Source: an uncultured bacterium
GTDB taxonomy: Bacteria; Bacillota; Clostridia; Lachnospirales; Lachnospiraceae
Length of the DNA: 64,000 nucleotides
NCBI GenBank assembly: GCA_947383005.1
Contig: CANDBT010000012.1
Coordinates: forward strand, 1 to 64,000
Reading direction: 5' to 3'
Shown: one piece after another, positions 1 through 7,169 of the stretch
How the letters are laid out: each line of letters opens with the position of its first letter
Position numbering within the stretch: position 1 is the first letter of the stretch
Program-made: the position numbers and the translations under genes
The notes under the pieces: model-generated
What the model was told of the DNA's origin: nothing
Databases searched by the model: none
What the model saw: the letters and a program-made list of their open reading frames with translations, nothing else

Positions 1-83
1 AAAGTATTGATTTTTCAAGGTTCAACACACCATGCGATGTGGGAAGTTTGAGTTAACTTACTTTTATCGATGTTTTTGCGGTT

Positions 84-386
84 TTATAGTTTTCTGTCTA
101 AAAAGTCCCAAAGTCGGTACATGAGAACTCCCCAGACGAAAAACAGGATAATGAGGATTCCCAGAGGGACAGGATTGTCATAGTGATTGGGCAGAAAATA
201 TTTTTGCCAGCCGGGGATGTCGGTATAGTAATATTGCCCCGGGCCAAAGTCAATACCTGGCGCCTGTCCCATATTATTGGCCATCATATAAATGGCAATG
301 ATTACCGCAGCAATAAAAATAATTATGCCGGCGGTGCAGATGACCCGCATGGGAGTCCATGGTGCAGAAGATTTCTTTTTGCTCAT
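84..386 (-). CDS. Small two-TM membrane protein next to YeiH exporter
   Basis: A 100-residue protein of no family I can name. It has a basic N-terminus, a hydrophobic segment at about residues 13-35, a polar Pro/Tyr-rich loop at about 40-70, and a second hydrophobic segment at about 73-92 ending in charged residues, so two membrane spans are likely. The ATG at 386 is preceded by AAAGGA at 7 nt. It follows the putative sulfate exporter on the same strand with about 100 bp between them, so it may be an accessory subunit of that transporter; this is inferred from position only. Confidence 0.7.
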   Translation of the reverse strand: MSKKKSSAPWTPMRVICTAGIIIFIAAVIIAIYMMANNMGQAPGIDFGPGQYYYTDIPGWQKYFLPNHYDNPVPLGILIILFFVWGVLMYRLWDFLDRKL

Positions 387-467
387 GGATATATCCTTTC
401 ATAGGTATAATGTCGCACAGTTCGCATAGGAATTTGTCCTCTCTCTGGTCGGACGCGAACTGGCGCG

Positions 468-493
468 GGTATAATCTCTGACGAGATTATACC
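468..493. terminator. Hairpin overlapping exporter stop codon
   Basis: GGTATAATCTC and its exact complement GAGATTATACC are separated by the 4-nt loop TGAC, giving an 11-bp perfect stem. The TAA stop of the upstream minus-strand exporter gene (487-489) lies inside the stem. A related sequence lies at about 14018-14047, again next to a CGAACTGGCGC motif, so this is also a member of a dispersed repeat. There is no strong T tract, so termination is uncertain. Confidence 0.55.
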
Positions 494-1884
494 ATTATGT
501 TCGGAATCGGGAAAAACCGGCCGGACAAAAGAAGCCATGCGACGACAAAGGTTAATACCAGGTTGAATACTTGCCCTACGATATAGAGAACGAAGGGTTT
601 GCCGCCCTGGAATTGGGAGGCCATTTCTTTAAAATTAGTTTCCAGGCCAATACAGGTAAAAGCCAAAGCAAAACACCAGGTCTGGAATTCTTTAATGTCG
701 GATAAAATCTGGGCGGTTGCGTCGACACCAATGGTGTTTTGGAATACGAAAGAGAAGAACAGGGAAGCGCCCAAAAAGCCCAGGATGAATTTGGGGAAGC
801 GGTGCCAGATCTCGGAAGCGCCTACGGTCTGGTTGGCTCCTTTATCCACTTTGGTGGTGAAAAATACAGCTACGGCGAAAGCTACAAAGCCGATGAGGAT
901 GTTTTGGATCATTTTTACCAAGGCGGCTACTTGTCCAGCCACATCGCCCAGAGCGTTGCCAGCCAGCACTACCGCACCTGTGGAATCGACGGTGCCGCCA
1001 ATCCATGCGCCTCCGACTAAAGGGTCAATAGAAACGACTTTACAAAAAACAGGCATGCCTACCATCATTAAAACCGTAAAAATCAGGGAGATGCCGACGG
1101 CGAAGGTCAGGTCAGTCTTTTTTGCTTTACAGGCGGCTGCCGTAGCAATAGCTGCGGAGGTTCCGCAGACAGAAGTGGCGGCAGCAATAGTGATGACCAT
1201 TCGTTTGTTTTCCAGTTTTAGATATTTCGTCCCTAAAATCCACATGAAAATAATAACTATCGGAGTAACTGCCCAAGCGATGCCTAATCCGTAAAGGCCA
1301 AATTTCTGGATATTGGAAAAGAGGACGGAGGCGCCCATGAGCACGAGTCCGGTTTTTATGTAAAATTCTGTTTGGATAGCCGGTTTAAGCCATTCCGGTA
1401 CTTTTAGCAGGTTGGAAATAACCAGTCCTAAAATTAACGCCCAGAACGCATATTCCAAATATTTGCTGAAAATGACCTGAGAGGAAATCAGACGGACGAC
1501 GCAGGTCAGGATAAACAAAGCGAAAAAAGCAACAGCATATTTTCCGATATTTTTACCCATCATTTTATTAGAGACAGAAAAAATAACGATTAGCGCAACC
1601 AGAGCCAGCGTTATACCGCCCCAAGTGGTAAGGCAAGTTACGCTGCCATTGAAAAACTTCATGATGGAACCGCTTTCGGCATCGCCCCACTTGCCGAAAG
1701 TGCCGGCCTTAAATGCATAGGCTTTGGTGATTACGCCGATAGAAGCGATGATGATGATAATGAATGCCCCCCAGATGGACAGCCAATCTTCCTTGCTCAG
1801 CAAGTCCGCCAGATGGAATTTTTCAGCGACTACTACATCATCGTTGGCAGGGGATGGAGTGACAGGTTTGTTTTTTGTACTCAT
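487..1884 (-). CDS. YeiH-family putative sulfate exporter
   Basis: A 465-residue polytopic membrane protein of the YeiH / UPF0324 (PF03601) family, annotated as putative sulfate exporters. A short cytoplasmic N-terminus is followed by about ten or more hydrophobic segments. The Gly/Ala-rich stretch around CGTSAAIATAAACKAKK and the later GGTVDSTGAVVLAG motif are family-typical. The start at 1884 is chosen over the longer frame from 1941 because GAGGAGG lies 5 nt before this ATG. The upstream region is occupied from 1913 by a composite repeat, leaving only about 29 bp of unique sequence, so the promoter probably lies within or behind the repeat. Substrate is not evident from sequence. Confidence 0.9.
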   Translation of the reverse strand: MSTKNKPVTPSPANDDVVVAEKFHLADLLSKEDWLSIWGAFIIIIIASIGVITKAYAFKAGTFGKWGDAESGSIMKFFNGSVTCLTTWGGITLALVALIVIFSVSNKMMGKNIGKYAVAFFALFILTCVVRLISSQVIFSKYLEYAFWALILGLVISNLLKVPEWLKPAIQTEFYIKTGLVLMGASVLFSNIQKFGLYGLGIAWAVTPIVIIFMWILGTKYLKLENKRMVITIAAATSVCGTSAAIATAAACKAKKTDLTFAVGISLIFTVLMMVGMPVFCKVVSIDPLVGGAWIGGTVDSTGAVVLAGNALGDVAGQVAALVKMIQNILIGFVAFAVAVFFTTKVDKGANQTVGASEIWHRFPKFILGFLGASLFFSFVFQNTIGVDATAQILSDIKEFQTWCFALAFTCIGLETNFKEMASQFQGGKPFVLYIVGQVFNLVLTFVVAWLLLSGRFFPIPNIMV

Positions 1885-1912
1885 AATACCTCCTCTTAGT
1901 ATAGGGAATATG

Positions 1913-2306
1913 CTGTTGCTGTTCACACCATGGCTAATCAATTCGCTGATTAACTACAGGACAGGTAAATATAACTTAGCAGAATTTGCAAAGCAAATTA
2001 TGATAAAAGACGCGTTCTTAGCGCCGTAAATCCGATTACAGGGTTCGCGGAGCGGTTCCTGTAATATAACTTATCAGAATTTGCGAAGCAAATTATGATA
2101 AAAGGCGCGTTCTTAGCGCCGTAAATCCGATTACAGGGTTCGCGGAGCGGTTCCTGTAATATGGTTTATGGCAACAAAGTGTATGCCCCTGTCTACATTC
2201 CGTTCCGGTCGGTTCTAAACAAGCGCCGCTGGCGATTAGAAACCCGCAGGCAATTGCAAACGGGCATATGCGGTTACATTTACAGGGTGGCGGTGAACAG
2301 CAACAG
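1913..2306. repeat. Composite palindromic element with terminal inverted repeats (R1)
   Basis: The element is bounded by CTGTTGCTGTTCAC (1913-1926) and its exact complement (2293-2306). Inside are two tandem three-hairpin units (1970-2159) and a right half with modules also found at 6.9 and 30.8 kb, including GTTCTAAACAAGCGCC and GGGCATATGCGGTTAC. No clear target duplication flanks it (4/8 matches), so it may be a recombinant of two elements. It fills most of the 500-bp gap between the exporter start and the next possible gene. Confidence 0.75.
1970..2159. repeat. Two tandem three-hairpin units, 95-bp period
   Basis: Each unit has three hairpins: AATTTGC-GAA-GCAAATT (or a close variant) inside TTATCA...TGATAA, then GGCGC-GTTCTTA-GCGCC, then TACAGG...CCTGTA. 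Units start at about 1970 and 2065. The same unit is duplicated at 9341-9494, and degenerate forms occur near 44.7, 48.7 and 56.7 kb. Confidence 0.85.
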
Positions 2307-2388
2307 TGTATTATTGTCAATGAAATAACAGAGCCGTTAAAACACTAACAATGTTTTTTTATTATATATAGAGAAAACAAAAAAATCT

Positions 2389-2583
2389 ATGGAAATATTA
2401 ACTAAATTTGATGAAAAATCGACGATAAACGCAATATGTATGACGAAAGATAGTTATTTTTTTAACAAAAACATTCTAAATGAAATGAATTTTGAAACCG
2501 ATATAAAGAATTTTTACGCAAATTGGAGAAAATGCAAGGTATGCCATGAAAAGGCATCTGGTGTTGAAAAATTTTCTCAATAA
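2389..2583 (+). CDS. Doubtful small ORF upstream of feo operon
   Basis: A 64-codon open frame, AT-rich, encoding a polar protein with a C-terminal WRKCKVCHEKA stretch holding one CxxC pair. I do not recognise it. No convincing ribosome site precedes the ATG, and base composition differs from neighbouring genes. It could be a short orphan gene, a decayed gene or chance. Confidence 0.25.
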   Translation: MEILTKFDEKSTINAICMTKDSYFFNKNILNEMNFETDIKNFYANWRKCKVCHEKASGVEKFSQ

Positions 2584-2589
2584 GCATGA

Positions 2590-2618
2590 TTGACTTTTTT
2601 TATTTATTCACGTATACT
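2590..2618 (+). promoter_or_regulatory. Promoter of feo operon
   Basis: TTGACT (2590-2595) and TATACT (2613-2618) are separated by exactly 17 bp, a good vegetative-type promoter about 70 nt before the first feoA ribosome site. A Fur-box-like sequence lies just downstream. Confidence 0.75.
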
Positions 2619-2629
2619 TGTTACGAAAA

Positions 2630-2644
2630 TGATAATCAATTTCA
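2630..2644 (+). promoter_or_regulatory. Fur-box-like operator
   Basis: TGATAATCAATTTCA matches the 7-1-7 Fur consensus (TGATAATnATTATCA) at 12 of 14 defined positions. It sits 11 bp after the -10 hexamer, around the expected transcription start, so a bound iron-loaded repressor would block the feo promoter. The site is seen in sequence; the regulator is inferred. Confidence 0.7.
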
Positions 2645-2688
2645 AAACTAAAATAAATACGCATGCGAATGCAGAAAGGATATGGAAT

Positions 2689-2904
2689 ATGCCGTTATCA
2701 ATGGTGGAGCAAGGAGATATCAGGGAAATTACGGAATTTCGGGGGCAAGAGGAGATGAAACGACATCTGCAGGATTTGGGATTTATCAAAGGCGAGAAGG
2801 TTCGTGTTGTAGGAGAGAACCCCAGTGGCATGATCTTGCTGGTTAAGGGGGTGAAGATTGCCTTGAACCGGGCTTTGGCCAACAGGATTATGGTAGCGGA
2901 TTAA
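2689..2904 (+). CDS. feoA: FeoA-domain protein (first copy)
   Basis: A 71-residue SH3-like FeoA protein, a small cytoplasmic partner of the FeoB ferrous iron transporter. Core family features are visible: M(K/R)RHLQDLGFIKGEKVRVVGE, then GMILLVKGVKIALNRALA. The frame is open back to 2590, but that upstream part overlaps the promoter and Fur box, so the start is placed at 2689, where AGAAAGG lies 9 nt upstream. It is the first gene of feoA-feoA-feoB and probably derepressed when iron is low. Confidence 0.9.
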   Translation: MPLSMVEQGDIREITEFRGQEEMKRHLQDLGFIKGEKVRVVGENPSGMILLVKGVKIALNRALANRIMVAD

Positions 2905-2928
2905 GCGTATGTTAAGGGAGGATGAACG

Positions 2929-3147
2929 ATGACACTGAAAGATTTAAGACCAGGTCAGGAAGGAACGGTGCTTTCTGTCGCCGCTGTCGGTCCGATGAAA
3001 AGAAGGATTATGGATATGGGAATCACACCGGGGGTGGGAATTAAAGTAATTAAGGTGGCGCCATTAGGAGATCCGATAGAAATAAATGTGCGGGGGTATG
3101 AGTTGAGCCTTCGTAAGGAGGAAGCGCAGCAGATACAAATAGAATAA
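2929..3147 (+). CDS. feoA: FeoA-domain protein (second copy)
   Basis: A second FeoA protein of 72 residues, with MKRRIMDMGITPGVGIKVIKVAPLG followed by a C-terminal YELSLRKEEA stretch, typical of FeoA. GGGAGG precedes the ATG. It lies 24 nt after the first copy. Paired FeoA genes before FeoB are common in Clostridia; the two copies are divergent, so they probably have separate roles rather than being a recent duplication. Confidence 0.92.
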   Translation: MTLKDLRPGQEGTVLSVAAVGPMKRRIMDMGITPGVGIKVIKVAPLGDPIEINVRGYELSLRKEEAQQIQIE

Positions 3148-3185
3148 GGAATACTTGGTTATTTGGCTGTATTCCTTTCTTTTTT
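3148..3185 (+). terminator. Hairpin plus T-rich run between feoA and feoB
   Basis: GGAATAC and GTATTCC form a 7-bp stem around a 14-nt loop, followed by TTTCTTTTTT. This is an intrinsic-terminator shape right after the feoA stop. Because feoB follows on the same strand, it may act as an attenuator giving more feoA than feoB message. Confidence 0.6.
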
Positions 3186-3291
3186 GACATTAAGTTAGCA
3201 AGTGCTAATTCGGTTACGGAAAAGCAGAGGGGCAAACCCGACGGCCTGACAGAAATACGATAAAAATGACAGAAGCAAGAGGAGAAAAACG

Positions 3292-5340
3292 ATGAGTATA
3301 ACAATTGCGCTGGCAGGGAATCCAAATTGCGGCAAGACAACATTATTTAACGAATTGACTGGTTCCAAACAACATGTGGGGAACTGGCCAGGTGTTACGG
3401 TAGATAAAAAAGATGGCGTATATAAAAAGAACAGAGAAGTAACGATTTTAGACTTGCCAGGTATTTATTCTTTATCTCCTTATTCAGCAGAAGAGATTGT
3501 AGCCAGAGATTATTTGGTAAAAGATAAGCCGGATGCGGTAATCGATATTGTAGACGGAACCAGTATTGAGCGGAATTTGTATTTGTCTTTGCAAATTATG
3601 GAAACAGGAATTCCCATGGTTATTGCCTTGAATATGATGGATGAAGTGGAAACCAAAGGGGATAAGATTGACTGTCAAAAGCTTTCGGAAACGTTGGGCG
3701 TGCCGGTAGTGCCTGTAGTAGCCCGGAGCGGAAAAGGGCTGAAGGATTTGATGGATACGGCGATTGAGACGGCTCAGAGCCATAAGAAACCGGAGAAATT
3801 AAATCTTTTCGATCAGGATTTACAAAATGCCATTGCCGGGATTGCGGATGTATTGGGGGGTAATAATGAGGATGAGAGCCAGTGGAAGGCGATCAAGCTG
3901 ATAGAAAATGACGTGGTGGTGGAAAAGGCTGTAGATCCGGCAAAATTGGCAGCCATAAAAATTTTGGTGGAGAAAGCCAATAAAAACGCCAGGGGCGATG
4001 CGGAGGCGAAGATTGCCGATACCCGTTATCAGTACATAAGCCAACTGGTCAAAGAATGTGTAAAAAAGGCTCATCGGGGGCATGTGGAAACGAAGTCGGA
4101 TAAATTGGATAAAATCCTTACCAGCCGTATTTTGGCTCTGCCTATATTTGCCGTGGTCATGTATATTATGTTTGCCTGTACTTTCAGTGAAAATTTCCTT
4201 TTCATTGAAGGGCTGCCAAGCCCGGGCGTGTGGCTGGCCGGAATTGTGGAAACCATGTGGGGAATGATCGCGGAAGGCGTGGTTGGCGTAATAGAAGGCT
4301 TAGGAGCTTCTGAGTGGGCGGTCGGCCTGGTGGCAAGCTGCCTGGATGGTATTGGAGCCGTTGCCGGGTTCCTGCCCTTAGTACTGGTTCTGTTTTTGCT
4401 GCTGTCATTTCTGGAGGATAGCGGATATATGGCGCGTGTGGCTTTTGTCATGGACAGGATCTTCCGCCATTTTGGCTTGAGCGGACGTTCGTTTATCCCT
4501 ATGCTCATGGGTTTTGGCTGTTCTGTACCGGCACTGATGGCTTCCAGGACTTTGGAAAGCGATAAAGACAGGAAAATTACGATGATGATTACTCCGTTTA
4601 TGTCCTGTGGGGCGAAGCTGCCGATTTATGCTATGTTTGCAGCGACGCTGTTTGCGGAAGGAAATCAGACAATGATTGTCTTTTCCGTATATATGCTGGG
4701 GATTATTGTGGCGGTAATCGGCGCCTTGATTTTAAACAAATTCGCATTTAAAAGTGATGCATCCAGCTTTATTATGGAGCTGCCGCAGTACCGTGTTCCC
4801 ACGATAAAGAGTGTGCTGATCCATGCATGGGAGAAGGTAAAAGGATTTGCCGTTAAGGCAGGTACGGTGATTTTTGCTTCCACTGTGTTGATTTGGTTTT
4901 TATCTAACTTTAATTTTAGTGGCATGTGCGATATGGAAGAAAGCTTTTTGGCGACAATTGGTAACGGAATCAAATGGATTTTTGCTCCTTTAGGATGGGC
5001 TGATTGGCGCGCATCTGTGGGAGTTGTGACCGGATGGATTGCAAAGGAAAATATTGTAGCCACTTTCGGGCAACTGTTTGGCAATGTCAGTGAAGAAGTC
5101 GTCGAAGCGGTGATGGCAGGTGAGGAAGGTTTGCCGGCTATAGGCCAGGTATTTGATCAGGTTTCCGCGTATTCTTATATGGCGTTTAATTTGCTGTGCA
5201 TGCCTTGCTTCGCGGCGGTCGGAGCAATCAAGCGGGAGATGGGTTCATGGAAATGGACTTTGCGGGCGGTAGGATTCCAAATGGTGACGGCTTATGTAGT
5301 GGCATTATTGATTAATGTAATAGGGCATTTGATTTTTTAG
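3292..5340 (+). CDS. feoB: Ferrous iron transporter FeoB
   Basis: A 682-residue FeoB: an N-terminal G-protein domain with G1 motif GNPNCGKTT (residues 9-17), switch region GNWPGVTVD, G3 DLPG and G4 NMMD, then a helical spacer and a C-terminal membrane domain of about 8 or more helices from about residue 280. Gate-type motifs characteristic of FeoB are present (GFGCSVPALMASRT and SCGAKLPIYAMF). It imports Fe2+ across the inner membrane with GTP hydrolysis. It is the last gene of the feo operon. Confidence 0.97.
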   Translation: MSITIALAGNPNCGKTTLFNELTGSKQHVGNWPGVTVDKKDGVYKKNREVTILDLPGIYSLSPYSAEEIVARDYLVKDKPDAVIDIVDGTSIERNLYLSLQIMETGIPMVIALNMMDEVETKGDKIDCQKLSETLGVPVVPVVARSGKGLKDLMDTAIETAQSHKKPEKLNLFDQDLQNAIAGIADVLGGNNEDESQWKAIKLIENDVVVEKAVDPAKLAAIKILVEKANKNARGDAEAKIADTRYQYISQLVKECVKKAHRGHVETKSDKLDKILTSRILALPIFAVVMYIMFACTFSENFLFIEGLPSPGVWLAGIVETMWGMIAEGVVGVIEGLGASEWAVGLVASCLDGIGAVAGFLPLVLVLFLLLSFLEDSGYMARVAFVMDRIFRHFGLSGRSFIPMLMGFGCSVPALMASRTLESDKDRKITMMITPFMSCGAKLPIYAMFAATLFAEGNQTMIVFSVYMLGIIVAVIGALILNKFAFKSDASSFIMELPQYRVPTIKSVLIHAWEKVKGFAVKAGTVIFASTVLIWFLSNFNFSGMCDMEESFLATIGNGIKWIFAPLGWADWRASVGVVTGWIAKENIVATFGQLFGNVSEEVVEAVMAGEEGLPAIGQVFDQVSAYSYMAFNLLCMPCFAAVGAIKREMGSWKWTLRAVGFQMVTAYVVALLINVIGHLIF

Positions 5341-5410
5341 AAAACGGTAAAAGTGAATAATTTAGATTGCAGGAAACATTGAGAGAGGCGGTAAAAGGAG
5401 AATAACAGGG

Positions 5411-5680
5411 ATGTCAGTAGAGGCTCAGCAACGTTATATTATGGATGAATTAAGAAAAAACGGCTGCCGCATTACCAGCCAGAGGATGGTGCTAATTAAT
5501 ATTATTTTACAGGATGAGTGCAGTAGCTGCAAAGAGATTTATTACCGCGCCAATAAAGTGGATCCGACTATTGGAATGGCGACGGTATACCGATTGGTGA
5601 AAATTCTGGAAGATGCAGGGCTGATTCATCGGAAAAATATGTATCAGATCGATTATGAGGCTGCGGCCACCAGTGCATGA
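5411..5680 (+). CDS. Short Fur-family protein, DNA-binding domain only
   Basis: An 89-residue protein matching the N-terminal winged-helix domain of Fur/PerR regulators: RITSQRMVLINIIL, CSSCKEIYYRANK, and IGMATVYRLVKILEDAGLIHR. The frame stops right after the hinge, so the C-terminal dimerisation domain with the HHHH/CxxC metal ligands is absent (typical Fur is about 140-150 residues). The DNA after the TGA does not encode such a domain in another frame. It follows feoB by 70 bp and precedes a terminator, so it is probably part of the feo transcript. It may be a natural short form or a truncated gene. Confidence 0.8.
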   Translation: MSVEAQQRYIMDELRKNGCRITSQRMVLINIILQDECSSCKEIYYRANKVDPTIGMATVYRLVKILEDAGLIHRKNMYQIDYEAAATSA

Positions 5681-5713
5681 GGGAAAGTCTTGTATCATCA
5701 GCAGAGCGGGGTG

Positions 5714-5751
5714 GCTTTAGAGACAGAAAGGTTTCTAAAGCTGCTCTTTTT
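5714..5751 (+). terminator. Intrinsic terminator after Fur-like gene
   Basis: GCTTTAGA and TCTAAAGC form an 8-bp perfect stem with a 12-nt loop, extended by AGCAG/CTGCT-type pairing and followed by CTCTTTTTG. It probably ends the feo transcript. Confidence 0.8.
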
Positions 5752-5764
5752 GTGATGTATACCC

Positions 5765-6075
5765 CATTGCTGTAGACACTTGAAAATGGGCATATGCGGT
5801 TGCGCTCACAGATAACCATGGGTTACTGTCCAGATAGGTCTGCGCAGAGTCTGCCCCAGCGAAGCGAGGGTACTTGCTGCGCTGATCGTACGACGTCGTG
5901 CCCTTTGGGTATAACTTGGGCCGGCGAGCAAAAATCACTCTACACTCTTTTTCGGTTCGTCCTAAACAAGCGCCACTGGCGCTTAGGACCGCCGCAGGCG
6001 ATTTTCATGGATTTTTGCCAGTTGCTGCGAACGCACGTGAACAATAATAACCATGGATTGCGTGCATGAAGAAAA
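5765..6075. repeat. Mosaic of palindromic repeat modules
   Basis: No gene is supported in the 5681-6456 gap. This part is a patchwork of modules seen elsewhere in the window: GGGCATATGCGGTTGCG, GGTTACTGTCCAGATAGG (as in the jetC-jetD element), AAACAAGCGCCACTGGCGCTT (nested hairpin) and CGCCGCAGGCGATTTT. Ends and target duplications are not clear, so it may be an old or nested insertion. Confidence 0.65.
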
Positions 6076-6117
6076 TGGTGGACGGAATAAAAAAAATCGT
6101 ATATGATGATACCAGGG

Positions 6118-6168
6118 TCAAAAGGTCAAAAAATCCGATGCATGCTTGCAAGAGGATTTTTGAACTTA
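6118..6168. repeat. Short inverted repeat shared with 28.03-28.09 kb
   Basis: AAAAAATCCGATGC, GCTTGCAAGAGGATTTTT and GAACTT occur here and, in the opposite orientation, at about 28035-28085. The AAAATCC/GGATTTT arms can pair. Function unknown. Confidence 0.6.
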
Positions 6169-6234
6169 GGATCTGCAAAAACACCGAAAAGCAGCAGTCC
6201 TCAACATTATGTGATGCAGAAAGGTGATTTTTAC

Positions 6235-6386
6235 GTAACAGTTCAGACGGCGGGGAATTTAACATGAATTTTGGGCGTCAAGCTTGCTTGTAAGCCAAAA
6301 TTCATGTTAAATTCCCCATCGGATGGACATCCGATGCTTCTTGTCCGGTGTAGACGGGCAAGAAGATACCCGTCTGAACTGTTACA
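6235..6386. mobile_element. MITE-like element with 8-bp target duplication (R2)
   Basis: A 152-bp element with 16-bp perfect terminal inverted repeats GTAACAGTTCAGACGG (6235-6250) and CCGTCTGAACTGTTAC (6371-6386). It is flanked by the perfect 8-bp direct repeat ATTTTTAC (6227-6234 and 6387-6394), the mark of a transposition event. Inside is a second, larger palindrome with 21-bp perfect arms starting GGAATTTAACATG (6253-6316) and the module CATCGGATGGACATCCGATG. It encodes no protein. It lies about 70 bp before the DtxR-like gene, and one copy of its target duplication is close to that gene's putative -35. Confidence 0.88.
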
Positions 6387-6389
6387 TTT

Positions 6390-6420
6390 TTACAGCAGAT
6401 AACGGAGGACGGTTATAATC
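6390..6420 (+). promoter_or_regulatory. Possible promoter of DtxR-like gene
   Basis: TTTACA (6390-6395) and TATAAT (6415-6420) lie 19 bp apart, wider than ideal. The -35 overlaps the right target-duplication copy of the adjacent mobile element. Confidence 0.4.
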
Positions 6421-6456
6421 TTTGGCATGTGGGAGCAGCAATTAGCAGGAGGGTAT

Positions 6457-6840
6457 ATGCACGAATCTGGTGAAAATTATTTAGAAACAATACTTATGAT
6501 TAAGGAAAGAAAAGGAACCGTGCGTTCTATTGACATTGCACGGGAACTGAATTTCAGCAAACCCAGTGTAAGCAGAGCCATGGGTATTTTGAAGGAAAAC
6601 GGTTATATTGTGATGGAGCCTTCAGGGGAGATTTTTTTGACCGAAAGCGGGAAAAAAAAGGCGGCAGATATCTATGGACGTCATCGCCTGCTCACGGCTT
6701 TTTTGAAAAATGTAGCAGGAGTGTCTGATTTGGTGGCAGAAGAAAATGCCTGCCGTATGGAACATATCCTGGATCAGGAGGTGGTGGACGGAATTACCCG
6801 TTTTCTGGAGGAGAGAGGTGTGCGGGTGGCACAGGAATAG
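6457..6840 (+). CDS. DtxR/MntR-family metal-dependent regulator
   Basis: A 127-residue transcriptional regulator. The N-terminus has the winged helix (YLETILMIKERKGTVRSIDIARELNFSKPSVSRAM), followed by the dimerisation/metal-binding region with DIYGRHRLLTAFL, AEENACRMEH and a final LEE helix. The His/Glu/Cys pattern fits the manganese/iron-binding domain of MntR or IdeR. It lacks the C-terminal SH3-like domain, as MntR does. The ATG at 6457 has AGGAGGG 3 nt upstream; the longer frame from 6427 has no such site. Its TAG stop lies inside the target duplication of the following mobile element. It probably senses Fe2+ or Mn2+; target genes are not shown. Confidence 0.88.
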   Translation: MHESGENYLETILMIKERKGTVRSIDIARELNFSKPSVSRAMGILKENGYIVMEPSGEIFLTESGKKKAADIYGRHRLLTAFLKNVAGVSDLVAEENACRMEHILDQEVVDGITRFLEERGVRVAQE

Positions 6841-6844
6841 TTCC

Positions 6845-7037
6845 GTTACTGTTCACAGGTACCCTGTGAACGTAACCGCATGTGCCCATGTTAAATTGCC
6901 TTCGGGTTCTAAGCGCCAGTGGCGCTTGTTTAGAACCGACCGGAACGGAGTGTAGACGGGGGCATATGCTTTGCTCCTATAATGATATCTGTCCATGGCT
7001 AATCAGCGGAGTGATTAGCCATGGTGTGAACAGTAAC
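6845..7037. mobile_element. MITE-like element at regulator stop codon (R3)
   Basis: A 193-bp element with 12-bp perfect terminal inverted repeats GTTACTGTTCAC (6845-6856) and GTGAACAGTAAC (7026-7037). It is flanked by ATAGTTCC (6837-6844) and ATAGCTCC (7038-7045), an 8-bp target duplication with one mismatch. Its interior has nested hairpins (AAGCGCCAGTGGCGCTT inside GGTTCTAA...TTAGAACC; GGTACCCTGTGAAC near the left end). A nearly identical copy in reverse orientation is at 30741-30933. Confidence 0.88.
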
Positions 7038-7048
7038 ATAGCTCCCGC

Positions 7049-7077
7049 TTGACTTTTTGAGAGTTTTGTGACAAAAT
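7049..7077 (+). promoter_or_regulatory. Possible promoter of COG0523 gene
   Basis: TTGACT (7049-7054) and CAAAAT (7072-7077) with a 17-bp spacer, 11 bp past the mobile element. A small hairpin, TGCAAC...GTTGCA (7122-7141), lies in the leader. Confidence 0.45.
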
Positions 7078-7169
7078 AGATTTCCAGACGATAATAAAGA
7101 TATTCTGATCAGGACGGCTGGTGCAACGCCAAAAGTTGCATGAATGTTTAGAAAAGAAGGTAAATGATA

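Noticed and set aside
599-1294. 231-codon plus-strand frame opposite the exporter gene
   Set aside because: The minus-strand frame has the family motifs, hydrophobic pattern and GAGGAGG site; this one is its shadow.
2093-2320. Cys-rich 75-codon minus-strand frame
   Set aside because: Lies wholly inside the composite palindromic repeat; no start signal.
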